Source: Tomocerus qinae
Lineage: Eukaryota > Arthropoda > Collembola > Entomobryomorpha > Tomoceridae
DNA length: 64,000 bases
Reading direction: 5' to 3'
NCBI GenBank assembly: GCA_020055645.1
Contig: CM034546.1
Location: 136,235,875 to 136,299,874, forward strand
How positions within the stretch are numbered: position 1 is the first letter of the stretch; each line of letters starts with the position of its first letter. The position numbers and the translations under genes were made by a program. The notes below the pieces were generated by a model that worked only from the letters and a program-made list of their open reading frames with translations, made no database searches and was not told where the DNA came from. Shown piece after piece: positions 38,942-50,621 of the stretch.

Positions 38942-40535
38942 ATGTTGTCACAAAGCACGTACAAACTGTTGGCGCTTAGTGTCAACTTATTACACTATAA
39001 TGGTGGCAGTCTTTTTCAATGGGAGGCAAAATCAAGTAAAATCCATTTAGGGAAGTCAAAATTCATTTTTCGCTACTTCATCACAGGTTTTGCAATAATG
39101 TGTTTCTATGAGTTATTTCTTATGAGACAATTATTTATTGCCTTTGCTTCGAAAGCTGATACGGCTGCAAAAGTTCTGAATGGCTATTACATATTATGCT
39201 ACACCTTAGGCATGGTATTTCAAGTCCAAAATTACTTTTATCGCCATGAAATGGTAACATTCATTAATACATACATCAACTTGTACGAGAGATTCAAAGG
39301 TAAGTCATTTTAGCATCGATTAACCATAATCATTGTATTTGGTCATAGACTCAGATTTTTTTTTCATTTTCTATCATTTCTATCTTTATACCCAGTCCTA
39401 ATGAAATTTAAATAATAGAGTGAATGTTCGGATATGAATGTTAAAAATATTTCTCAGCTTACAAAACTTGTGCTTAGACCAAATATGTTTACCCACATAC
39501 TTACCATGTAGAATATAGAAATTTCTAAAATTGTATGATTGGTCTTGAAGCCTTTTACATTCCGGCACAACACAAAAACCGTAAAAATGGATGCGAGAAA
39601 GTATTCAAAACATTTCTGGTTCTTGGAGCTCTCCACTCTCTAAACAATGTTCGAATGATACTCAAACACCCGGACAGGCATTATTACATGACTACTCTTC
39701 TGCAAGATTCTGATTCAAAATTCTGCCCAGTAAAGCTCCTTCTCATTCTCATGCAAGTATGGGTTTGTAATAACGTGTGGGCGCAAGTATTTTTCTCCGT
39801 CTTCAACTTTTTCACGTTTTATTACATCGGAACGTTCATAATCGACGAATTAAGGTATGGAATTGTAGAATTTTCCATTGAAATTAATTCCAATTATTTT
39901 ACGAATATTTGCACAGATTATATACTAACACATGAAGTAGACAGGGGATTAAAATTATTCTTTTTTGTCATTAGTTCTTAAATTTAAAAATAAGCCAACT
40001 GTTGCAAAAGCAACTAACCGTAATTTATATAGCTTAAATGGAAATTTAAGACTTAATTTAAGTTTTGAAATGCAGAAATGGAAAGAGGAATGGGATCGCA
40101 ATAAATACACTTCGACGAGATGTACATTTTGCAGAAACGTACAGGCGACTTCAAGTGCTGCAAAATCTATACAATGAAGGTTTCCGGGACTGGTTCTTGC
40201 CAACTCAGAAAGTTGTTTTGGTAGCATTGTCGATTTGCAGTATTTACGGAGCAATTCGGCTGAATGGACCGATGGCCATTCAAATGAATATTGCTGCATT
40301 TCTCGCACTGCTCTACTTGAGTTTGATGTCCCGAAGACAAGGAAAGTATTATGAGAATTCTCTAACTGCTTTGGCTTCGTGGAGTGGAGGCTCCAAATGG
40401 TTTAGCAGGTTCAAAAGATCATGCAGGGAGATTAAGGTAGAAATTGGTTGCTTCTATTATGTCAAAAAGGTAACCGTACTTTCTGTCTTCTCTGTCGTCA
40501 TTGACTGCACGATTAACATCCTCATAAGTAAATAA
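38942..40535 (+). CDS. Gustatory-receptor-type seven-helix protein 2
   Basis: Three exons (38942-39299, 39551-39854, 40076-40535) give 373 residues. Exon 1 ends with a phase-1 donor (GTAAGT) in the same protein position as in the genes at 25.2 and 61.7 kb. The exon-2 acceptor is TCTTGAAG at 39550; all earlier AGs lead to in-frame stops (for example TAA at 39526), so this choice is forced by the frame and should be checked. Helices include FFSVFNFFTFYYIGTF, FRDWFLPTQKVVLVALSICS, MNIAAFLALLYLSLMS and a C-terminal VTVLSVFSVVIDCTINIL. The loop before TM7 reads FKRSCREIKVEIGCFYYV, comparable to SCRNLRINIGKFF in receptor 1. Role: chemosensory cation channel by family. Confidence 0.75.
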
Positions 40536-41301
40536 AACAAAATGGAAATGTAATATCAAAGGATCTGCGTCAATAGCTTTTAACCTATAAATACAATCCA
40601 CCTTCTTGAGAAGTGTCACTAATCCTGTCAGCTTTTAAACGACCTCTCATAGTTTCTTACGATGAACGAACGAAACGTACATAAATGTTTATACCGTTTA
40701 TCCCACTATCTAAACCAGGGGTATAAGTAATCTATATTTGACAGAGTCCCGTTCGTAATGCGTATGTTGACAGCAATAAGTGAATTCAAGCAATTAGCTT
40801 ACTACAGTTATATTACAACTAGTGAACCCAGCAAAACAACGAACCTAGCACCCAGGTGAAAGTCAACAATGTTAGAATGTCTGTATTTGTGCGTATCTAA
40901 TTTCGTGATTATAAATGTTTGTTCCATAATAATAATGGACGCACCACGTTCAAAGTAATACTAAAATCAATATACTTTACGAAAATCGCGATACGTATAA
41001 AAGTGAATGAACAATTTGGTCGAAAGTCATTAGCCAATGAAAATACATTGTTTCCAAGCCAGGCGACGTGGACGCTACTTTCGTGCTGGCTCTCCACCAC
41101 CGTAGTGGTATTTTCTTAGTTTACGCTTGAGTTGTAAATTTCTCCCAGGTTGTTAAAAACCCCTCATTTTATTTCATTTCATCCTCACTCATTTCATTAA
41201 AATACTGCGGTATACTACATTAGGTGTAAATACCTCATTTCTTCTGGGCAATAGCCTCCCTTGATTGTTAGTGTCTAGAATTTTAACTTTCACGCCCGAT
41301 T

Positions 41302-44300
41302 TTAAAGTAGCACGAGAAAAGGCAACGTACAGTTGACCGTGACTAAATACTTTCGCAAATAAATTCCAACCATTTTCAAAGATTGACCCTGTGCCTTGTT
41401 AATGGTCATTGCGAAAGCTACCCTGATTGGGAGTTGTTTTCTTTTCAAAATAAATGGCAAATTAGATTCAGAGGGATTTACAGTGATTCGTGGAATAAAA
41501 ACAATTTCACCCTTTTGGTTTCCCGTAAGAACCTCCGCTTCAATTGAGTATTGGTGCATTTTTCTAACAATCAACCTTGTTCCGTTGCACAATCCAAAGT
41601 CAAGATTTCTTAAAAGCATTACAATTGCTCCGATTTTTAGTTTTAATTTATGTGGTGCCATGCCAGACGGAGTCTGTGAGTTAAGAAATTCTATAGGGTA
41701 GGATGTAGTTTCCCCCAATTCCTTTTTGTCAAGCGCAATATCTGAACTTAAATATATTTTAGCACATCCTTCTAAACGGTCAATAATATCATCGTTTAGT
41801 TTCAGAACGTCTTCATTCAATGGGCAGAGAATTGCTCTTGAAGACATTTCAGATATTTGATCTACACTTATACTTTCACCGAAAATAGAGTGCACAATAT
41901 TGTCTGTGATAAATTCATGGGGAACACGAATTACGCTTTCTGGCAGCGTATCTATTCGCGGCAACGACCCATCACCAAGCTTTAGTAGCCATTCGCTAAA
42001 ATTTTTATCCTCATCATCAGCATTTCTCATGTTAACTGTTAGTTTAAGTTGCACAAAATCGTTCCAATGGGAAAATTTTGTGATACATTGTTCTAAAATT
42101 TCAGTAGGCTTTGCTCGTGGAATGACTGGGAGGGTTTGCCTAAAGTCCCCTCCCATTAATATTACTTTCCCCCAAATGGAGTATTCTTACTATTCATGAT
42201 TTCTCTGAGTCTACGGTCAATGGCTTGCAAGGCATATAAAGGAACCATAGTTGCTTCATCCCAAAGTATTAACTTTCCTCTTTTAAGATTTAAGTCATCC
42301 TCTTTAGACTTTGACTTACATGCGGAAGTTTCATTAATAGGCACAGGTAAGCCAAAACAGGAATGCACTGTTTGTCCGCCAACCAGAAGTGTTGAAGCAA
42401 TTCCTGTCCAAGCTATTGGAAAAGCAATGTCACCTCTGCATTTTAAGAATGAAAGAATAGTGTTATAAAGGAAAGTCTTTCCACTTCCTCCAGGTCCATC
42501 AAGATAAAATAACCGTTGTGAGACAGTTTCATCATCTATAGCATTTATAATAGATGTAAAAGCATGTTTTTGCTCATCGTTCAGCATTAAAATGCGTCTT
42601 TCACAGTCTTGATTTTCTTTTGACCTAATATCACCATTATCGGTACTTGACGCCCAGACATTGGCATTAGGTTCCGGAATGCTAAAATCGCTTAAATTTT
42701 TATGTGACATATTTAAAACATTTTTTATGTCGTTAAGGGTCAGATGTAGTGCAAATTCCGGCTGTTGCGGGTAAAGAAATATGTAATCTTCCATCAATTT
42801 TTCCTTGTAATTATTCCAAAGCACCAGAGGTTCAGCTGGCTGGCAAAACACTAAAATGTAAGCAAACAATTTTCTTAATTGCTTAGGCATTTGGAATTCG
42901 GAACATTCTTGAAGACAATTGTCCCATTCTTTGTCGTCATCAAGGAGTCCTAATTTTAAGCAAGCTTCTTGAAATGTTTTACAATTAACTACTTTGTCTT
43001 CTAATGTGACTGTTTTCAAATCATCATAACTCTCAGCACCTTTAACGTGGAGCAAAAGTAATCGTAAATGATATCGCTCCAAATCAGAGGGACTAACTGT
43101 GTACATCCTTGAAATCAGTGGGCGATTTCGCTTTCTTTTCTTCCATAATGTTTCTTTTAGAATGCCAAGTGTAATGATAAGGAATATCAGGATATAGATA
43201 CTGTTTTGCAGATTCATCATTAGCATTTAATTTAAACCAAGCCGTTAGCTTTGTAAGCCGATTGCTTGCTCTCTCTACTGCATCTGCTTCTTCCCCGTCT
43301 TGGAAGTAAATAGGTTGCTGACCATCCAAATGGACGGGGAGTCTATAAATTGCATGAGAATGCTGGTGCATTTGATATCCACAAAGACGCCACATTGCTT
43401 CTGGGGCACTGACATATCTGCAATCCAAATACGTTTTTATCTCATCACACCCAATCTCAATATTGGCACAGTCATGACCCTTATAAACATATTTGAATAC
43501 ATACTTGACCGCTTTAATGCTTGAACAAATTTCTACATTAATGTGAGCATTATATTTAAGACATAAATAAGGGTTATATGGTACCACATATCTATTGTCC
43601 ATTTCTACTTGTATGCCTTGTTTGGTTTTAGTAAAGGTTTCCCCCATCCGTCTTCGGCGGTATAGTGGGTATCCATTAAAATTTGCCAATGTAATTTCCT
43701 GAAAATCTTTAGGAAAATCTTTTGTACATTTCCACTTCAGAATTGTATTCACAACGCCATCTTCGTCATAAATAGGGTTTCCTGCTTCATCAAGCACTGG
43801 TTCTTTAAATTGTTCCATGCACGGAGATTTTGGAAATTGTTCACCACATGGTCCATGCAACATATATTTGCTGTAACTGTTTCAAACAGCATGGGATTAT
43901 TTTGTTTTTTGGGATTTCTGCAGACACCAATTCATCAATTTTCTCCGTGTTTCTTATTTTATCATTATTTTCAAGTATCAACAGGATATGGGCATGTGGA
44001 AGCCCTCGTTTTTGAAATTCTATAGTATAAACAAAGGCTAAAACAGTTCCTAAAACCATGTTTTCTGTTAAATCCTTGATTAATGCTTTCAGTTTCAAAT
44101 GAAAGACTCTGGCAATAAGGTCTGGTCTATTTTCTGAAGATTTCCCATTCAAATTTTCCGTAATTTCCCTCCACTTAGGATTACATGTAAAAGTAATAAA
44201 AAGGTCGGGTTTACCATAACGTGCAACAATGGCCATTGCGTCTTGGAAATTCTGTGTCAATGCTCGTGGTCCGTTTTGAAACGACGATGGAAGAATAACT

Positions 44301-44977
44301 GGCTTACCTATGGGAATGTTTTCCGAGTTGGCGGGATTGACTAAATGATCTTCAAGTAGTTTGTAGTTTTCAACTCTCAGCTCACTTTGATTATCTCTTA
44401 TCCATTTTAACCGATTAGCTTCAACTTTAATGTAAGCGTCAACTATATATTGTTGGGTAAGTTTTCCAGCATTTAATATCGGGTTGAAGTCAATACTCCC
44501 ATTTGAACCCAAACGGGTGGCTAATCTGTAGGAGTAAAATTGCAATTGAGTCACTCGTTTTGTGGTGCTCCTTTGTGTTATTGGATCCCATTGCATTATC
44601 CGATTGTGCCATCCTAGTTCTCCGCGTGGGAAAATAATAGGATATAACATTGGATCCAAATTGGGATTCATAAAACTAAGATATTTTTTGTCTTTTGTGG
44701 TTACAGGTATGGCAATAAATGCTCTATCAAATGGAGGAACGCCATCTTTTGACACAAAGACCATGGCAACTTCATTAACCCTCTGAGCATTGTACCTTCG
44801 TGAATCCAATACAGGGTTTTGAACAATTGCCATTTCTACTTTTCCTGGCAATTCGCCTCTTTCATTTGCCCGCAGTTCTTCTTCGTCTAAGACTTCCTTC
44901 ATCATCATCCATGATTGTGCGTAAGGGTTAATTTCCTCAATAATCGGTCTAGTATAGACATAACATTTGCATCGCAC
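41302..44977 (-). pseudogene. Helitron Rep/PIF1-type helicase, frameshifted
   Basis: The reading frame runs 44977-43841, 43863-43093, 43226-42162 and 42156-41302, with homology continuing across each break. Frameshifts lie near 43890, 43135 and 42165, two of them at homopolymer runs; a fourth near 44950 separates it from the upstream repeat-protein frame. Helitron Rep features are visible: ITFTCNPKW, the HUH motif GLPHAHILLIL (about 44009-43977), and the two-tyrosine motif VKYVFKYVYKG (about 43510). The helicase part has Walker A GPGGSGKT (about 42490), Walker B ILWDEATM (about 42265), MGGDFRQTLP, NMRN and a C-terminal FAMTINKAQGQS (motif VI region). Rep nicks and joins DNA for rolling-circle transposition; the helicase unwinds it. 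As written it cannot yield one protein. Confidence 0.9.
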
Positions 44978-46542
44978 CCGGTATTAGATGGGTGGTTGCA
45001 ACGAACAATATCAGCTTGTTCTGGATCTAATACATATACTTGGGCAAAACTTGGTGTCCCAGAATCATTCGGTTTAAGAGGACCTGTTCGATAGTAAATT
45101 TGACCCTGTATTTTAAAACAATATTTGCCAAATCCGGGTGGGACAACTATATCTGCTCCAAATGATGCACATGCAAACGCACTATTAAATTGTCTTATAT
45201 TAGCTAAAAAGTTATTTGAAGCATCATTTAATCCAGTCATTAGATCTTTTAGTACTTGAGGAAAATCTCGAAAAGGTTCTAGAACTACTTTACCTTTATG
45301 ACAACAAAGGGAGAATTCGCATTCTTTATCTTTGCCATGAGTCCCCTCAGTCGCAAAGTTTACAGAGTGACAATGCCGACATTCAATATTCATCTCACCA
45401 CAGTAATGCTCAAGAACTGAAATTTCATCAGGATTGTTAATGAAAGCGGAATTTCGAGTATTTTTTTGAAGCTTTGTCAACCTTCGGTTGTTCTTGTTCA
45501 GCTTATCTTGTTGCTGTTCTATTGAAATAGTGATACATTTATTTGTTATCTTTCTGATACCGTCTTTGATCTTCTCTTTTAGAATTTCAATGCAATGATG
45601 ACGTTCCTCTGTGGTTTGGCTCTCAATACGCAATTTATTGCGTTGTCTTAAGTCTTGGAGTCGTAATAAGCATTCTATTTCTGACTGTTTAGCAATGCGA
45701 TTTTTATTTAGTTCTCTTAGCTTCTCTAAGCGAGAACGACGCTGTTCTGCAGTTTCATTAGCGAGACGTTTTCTAATTCGATTGCTTAGTACTTGTAAAC
45801 GGGCTAGGCGCTTATCTTTTTCTTCTATAGCACGTCGTAGTTTATCACGCTTTCTATTATATTGAAGGCGTGCTTCATATTTTTCTTTAGTTTCGTCAAA
45901 CCGACGTATTTTCTCGCGCTCGTTCATTTCATTAAGTCGTGATCGCCGTTGTTCAATAGTTTCATTTGTGCGGCGTATTTTTTCAAGCTGATTCAACTTA
46001 TGAAGACGGGATTGGCGTCCTTTTTCAGTTTCATTATTGCGGCGCACTTTATCTCGCTCAGTTAAACTTTGAAGACGTGATTTGCGTTTTTCTGCACATT
46101 CATTAGAGCGGCGTACTCTTTGACGGTATGTTAACACTTGGAGACGTGATTGACGTACTTCTTCAGTTTCATTAAAGCGGCGAATTTTTTCACGCTCACT
46201 CAAATCATGAAGACGTGATTCACGTTTTTCTTCAGTTTCATTGTGTCGACGTATTCGTTTACATTGTCGATGGTATTGAAGTTGCAATTGGCGCTCTTCT
46301 TTGGTTTGACTTTCGACGCGCCCTTTGTATTTTTGTCTCCGTTTTTTAAGACGATTTTGTCGATCGTCTTCAGTCTCTTTGCTTAAATTCATTTTTACTC
46401 TTGCCCTTCGCTTTTCAAGCTGTAGCAAACGTGATTCTTCAGTTTCATTTGTCCGGTGCAATTTAATCTGTTTAAAACTACAACTATTAATGGTGCTTTC
46501 CTGTTGACCTTCATTAGCTACGCTGTTTTGCAATTGTGACAT
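44905..46542 (-). CDS. Helitron N-terminal protein with thirteen 23-residue repeats
   Basis: An uninterrupted 545-codon frame. Residues about 28-326 are thirteen consecutive 23-residue repeats with the core RRxNETxExRxSRLxxL; six central copies are very regular. This matches the STPR (score-and-three) repeat, the DNA-binding unit of silkworm FMBP-1. Next come a cysteine pattern (CRHCHSV and CEFSLCCHKG, about 395-425) and the start of the Helitron-like N domain (FNSAFACASFG, IQGQIYYRTG, YVLDP). The end runs out of frame near 44950, where the Rep frame takes over. In a working element it would be the N-terminus of the Rep-helicase polyprotein. Highly basic and probably nuclear (inference). Confidence 0.85.
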   Translation of the reverse strand: MSQLQNSVANEGQQESTINSCSFKQIKLHRTNETEESRLLQLEKRRARVKMNLSKETEDDRQNRLKKRRQKYKGRVESQTKEERQLQLQYHRQCKRIRRHNETEEKRESRLHDLSEREKIRRFNETEEVRQSRLQVLTYRQRVRRSNECAEKRKSRLQSLTERDKVRRNNETEKGRQSRLHKLNQLEKIRRTNETIEQRRSRLNEMNEREKIRRFDETKEKYEARLQYNRKRDKLRRAIEEKDKRLARLQVLSNRIRKRLANETAEQRRSRLEKLRELNKNRIAKQSEIECLLRLQDLRQRNKLRIESQTTEERHHCIEILKEKIKDGIRKITNKCITISIEQQQDKLNKNNRRLTKLQKNTRNSAFINNPDEISVLEHYCGEMNIECRHCHSVNFATEGTHGKDKECEFSLCCHKGKVVLEPFRDFPQVLKDLMTGLNDASNNFLANIRQFNSAFACASFGADIVVPPGFGKYCFKIQGQIYYRTGPLKPNDSGTPSFAQVYVLDPEQADIVRCNHPSNTGCDANVMSILDRLLRKLTLTHNHG

Positions 46543-46599
46543 TGTTGTGAAAAATGTTTTTCAAAAATTGCCTAGTTTGGCAATGAAGCACAAAATGGT

Positions 46600-47345
46600 C
46601 AAGTCCACCTTATTCGGCAATGGACCGCAGAGATCAATTTATCAATGGGCCGCAACGGTCTAGTTTACCTGGTTTGACAATCATCTGCAAAGGTGTAGTT
46701 TGTCTTGTTTGTCAAAGAACCGCAAGGAGTTAAGTTTGCCTTGTTTGACAATGAACCACAATAGGTCAAGTCTGCCTTGTTTGGCAATGGACCACAAAAA
46801 TGCCAAGTCTGCCTTGTTTGGCAATGGACCACAAAAAGGCCAAGTCTGCCTTGTTTGGCAATGGACCACAAAGGGTCAAGTCTGTCTTGTTTGGCAATGG
46901 ACCACAAAAGGGCAAAGTCTGCCTTATTTGGCAATGGACCACAAAGGGTGAAGTCTGCCTTATGTGGCAATGGACCACAAAGGGTGAAGTCTGCCTAATT
47001 TGGCAATGGACCACAAAGGGTCAAGTCTGCCTAATTTGGCAATGGACCACAAAGGGTCAAGTCTGCCTTATTTGGCAATGGACCACAAAGGGTCAAGTCT
47101 GCCTTATTTGGCAATGGACCACAAAGGGTGAAGTCTGCCTTATGTGGCAATGGACCACAAAGGGTCAAGTCTGCCTAATTTGGCAATGGACCACAAAGGG
47201 TCAAGTCTGCCTTATTTGGCAATGGACCACAAAGGGTCAAGTCTGCCTTATTTGGCAATGGACCACAAAGGGTCAAGTCTGCCTTATTTGGCAATGGACC
47301 ACAAAGGGTCAAGTCTGCCTTATTTAGCAATGGACCACAAAGGGG
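46600..47345. repeat. 36-bp minisatellite inside the Helitron
   Basis: About twenty tandem copies of a 36-bp unit containing AAGGGTCAAGTCTGCCTTAT and TTGGCAATGGACCACA. Copies towards 47345 are almost identical; those near 46620 are diverged, which suggests recent expansion at one end. The unit is a multiple of three without stops, so long open frames occur on both strands; they are not genes. Confidence 0.9.
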
Positions 47346-48380
47346 CCAAAAGATTAAATATTAAAATGTTAGTTGCAAATTATTATAAGTAGATATTTCC
47401 TTCCCGGGGATCGGTTGTAGCTTTGAAAAAAGCTGTTTCTGGAATAAAAATAAATTATACATATATTATTAGTAAGCCTACTTAATAGTTATCAATAATT
47501 GACCATGCATAGTATTCATTGTGATAATTTTAAATTCAAATCTTATATGAACAGTTGCATTCTGTTGGTGGAAATTGGAAAAATTATAATCCGTGTTTAC
47601 TAAATTCGGAAATGCTTGAATTTAATCAGGATATTAATAAATGTTCGAATTTTAATACAAATAAACATTCATGCAATAAATTTAATTACAGCAATTAGTG
47701 ATAAACTAATTACAATTACTTACAGAGTTACAATAGATGAGCCTTTTCTTCACAAGAGGTATCTGTCAGTGGCAAATCCAGTCACAGTCACAAATGCGTT
47801 GTCTGGGGTCAAAAGTAGCTGAAATCTATTCGATAAGGTTTAATTGAAATAAAAATCTCTTCCCTATTTTATATTCTTGTAAGTAGGTTAAATAGGTACC
47901 AATCAGTGGCAGTGTCCAGGACGCTATATATGACCAAATTCAGTCACCTACAGTTCCAGTTACCAGAGTTCAAATCAAAAAAATGACAACGCGTATCAGT
48001 TTCAGTTATTGTCATTTTCACTTAGATCAAATTATCAAAAAGCAGCCGACAATTTTTCCTTTTAATGAAGAAACAGCAGATGGACTTAGCTTGTGTCTTT
48101 AAGTCATTTCACCAATCACAACAGAGCAGATAGAAGAAGTGAACATGCGCATTTTTGTGGGAATGTGCATACATTACGATGTGCATATATTACGTGTGCA
48201 GTTGATGAGAGGAGGAGGATGTACTCAAAAGTGTTACAGTCAGCACTTGCGTTGCACATGGGGGAGTGGGTTTTGCGTTACGCAATGTATGCAGGTTGCC
48301 TAGGCTGTCCTACCAGACATAGTTACATAGATAGATAGATTGGTAAGATTTTTTCCTTCTGTGTTTATTATATAGAGATA

Positions 48381-50621
48381 CTAGTTGAATCCCAGCACAC
48401 AAAGTGTGCTAGAAAATGTTGAAATCAGTAAATTTCTAGCGACTGCGCATTGGCCCGAATTTCATAGACCCTTGATTGGACTCAGTACTCAGTACTGATA
48501 GTCTAGTCCTTGCTCATTAATTACAAAATACTACCCTTACTCATTAATTACAAAATATTACCCTTACTCATTAATTACAAAATATTACGGACATAGATAC
48601 AAACATTTATTCAAGAATAATGAAAGAATCTCATACGCATGCCCCACTTTATCTTTATGTAGAGTAAAGATAACGTAAAGTAATGCGGTTTTCAGTTTTA
48701 GAATCTACCAAGATTTTTAAGCCGAGCATGAAATCCCGATTTTTGAAAATCATTTTTTAAATAATTGAAAATTCAAATTAAAAAATTTTAATTTGGAGTT
48801 TTGCATTATTTCATTTGCATATCTACCGTACATACTCATAGTAAATATGCAAATTTTAATTCGCTATAATATAATGGTAGAACCGCTATCTATACTCCCC
48901 GCTTCTTCTACTTTACATCATACGCATAGAATAATCATAAAGTGGAGTTGCGCAATGAAAAATTTCCGTGATAATGTTTAAATGTAAAAGATGAACTTCG
49001 TGTAACTACGCAGGCGCAAGAATAGTTACAATATTTCGAAATTAAACCAAATGCTGCGCGGGTGGTAAAATGACTTTAAACTGCAACTTTAGACAAGATT
49101 TCACTTTTTGGTAAAATGATTGGATTTGGTGTTATTATGAGTGGGTAGTGTTGATAATTTCCCGTCGGTAGGACGAGTTTATTTCTAGTAATAATATATT
49201 GTCAATTTGGATAAGACTACTCTAACTATAACTATGTATAAATGTATATTGCTCTACATGGATATGACGTACCTCAAAAAGCAATTGGAATTATATAATA
49301 TTTAAGTAGGGAATTGTTACATTTATGGATTGAATTTCTGTTTAATGTCAACTTGGATAAGTATCCCACAAAAGTAGAAAGAAAATGTAAATATTCTAGT
49401 ATTTATTTTAAGCAGTTATGTATAATAATCCTCCCTTGTTATGTTTTCTTCTATCTGGTGACTATGTGGTTAACTCTTTTCTTAGCCTGGAAATCGTAAT
49501 CGTAATAAACGAAGTGGAAAGAAACTTAAACTCCTTGCATTACAGCAAACGTTGAAGCGTAGCTGGCAGATTTATGTAGCAACTTTATTCTTCCGTTCAT
49601 GCACAGAAGTTGTAGACGATAGAAGACGACATGAGTTGAAATGTCCACAATATGATAGCTTAGCTCTAAAAGTCAATTGTTTTCCAATCCAAGTAGATTG
49701 TTTGCAGCACCATACCACTAAGTTACTACCTATTTTCCTATTTGATAGTCAAATAATATATAAGTTCTATAATAATTTACAAATCAAATACATTGTGAAT
49801 GGAAATGGTAGAAGCATTAAATGTCAATTCAATTCATTATTAGTGATATTGTCAATTAATAATTTACTCTGTTTACCGTGACAGTTGTCTTGAATGGCGC
49901 GATCAATAAAGTGCCCTTTATTATAGAACACTCTTTTATAAATTAGGATGCTGCATAGTATGGCGAACACAAGCTTATCCATTTTATTAATGCACTCCTT
50001 AATTCCATTTTTCAAAATATGTTCCCCACTACAAAAAGGAGATACAAAAAATTATTTGTATCTCCTTTTTGTTTTTCTTTCAGCAACTCCAGGAAAATAT
50101 ATACATTTTATAATGTCAAAGACAGTCTGCTTTTCTTTAGATGTCACTTGCTTATTATTGTCCACGCAAATACTCCGCACATTGCCTTAGTCTACTTTTT
50201 CTGGGTATAATATATTTGATGTGCACATCATATTTACTCAATATACCAGAAAACAACGCAGTAAAATATTCCGTCTAGGTCTAAATTCTATTAAGAAGAT
50301 TGTATCAGTGAACCAAGCTGTCTGTCGGCTGCCTATTGCAGCAACATTTGCGAAAGCTTTATGATTTTTTACTTGGCAAAGATGTGTAGCTGCTAGTATA
50401 ACTTGTATCGCCTGGTTTTTTGTTACGTGAGGTGTGGATTGTGGAAGATGAGATGAGTTGGTATTCATATTGGTATTGTAATTCATTCGTCTCTCATCTT
50501 TCGAAGGTTTCCACTAATGATATGTTTTAGATCTGTTTGTTGTTGTGGTATTGAATTAATTATTTTGGAAAGACTTTAATAAATAATATACTTTATATAC
50601 TATTATAAATTGTGTTTAAAA
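48381..50621. other. Second Helitron 3' end and intergenic DNA
   Basis: On the minus strand a second Helitron 3' terminus ends at 48381: AGCACACTTTGTGTGCT hairpin, then GGGATTCAACTAG, followed by T. Its body should extend to the right, but no transposase frame is seen, so it is non-autonomous. A threefold direct repeat (CCTTACTCATTAATTACAAAATATTA type) lies at about 48510-48590, and a perfect 18-bp hairpin at 50031-50072. The last part is upstream of the esterase gene. Confidence 0.55.
50031..50072. repeat. Perfect 18-bp hairpin
   Basis: ACAAAAAGGAGATACAAA and its exact complement are separated by six bases (AAATTA). Purpose unknown; it may be the core of a small transposon or a transcript hairpin. 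Confidence 0.6.

Larger units (their letters stand above)
40819..48378 (-). mobile_element. Helitron, near-complete, 7.56 kb
   Basis: On the minus strand the element starts TCTCTATATAATAAACAC (48378) and ends GCTGGGTTCACTAG (40819). It is preceded by A and followed by T, as expected for Helitron insertion into AT. It contains a 36-bp minisatellite near its 5' end, a repeat-protein/Rep frame and a Rep/helicase frame interrupted by frameshifts. A terminal hairpin is not obvious in this copy, though the adjacent second Helitron 3' end has one. The frameshifts mean it is probably no longer autonomous. Confidence 0.8.

Noticed and set aside
39300-39550. Calling gustatory receptor 2 a pseudogene because of stops at 39475 and 39526
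   Set aside because: Using the acceptor at 39550 gives an intact 373-residue receptor with the same intron position and phase as its paralogues.
46600-47345. Regular repeats that might suggest a CRISPR array
   Set aside because: The 36-bp units are directly tandem with no unique spacers, and the DNA is eukaryotic.
46665-47392. Several long open frames on both strands, one of 175 codons
   Set aside because: They only translate the 36-bp minisatellite, whose unit is a multiple of three without stops.
49552-49881. 109-codon plus frame
   Set aside because: AT-rich, no recognisable motif or gene structure, inside probable transposon-derived DNA.
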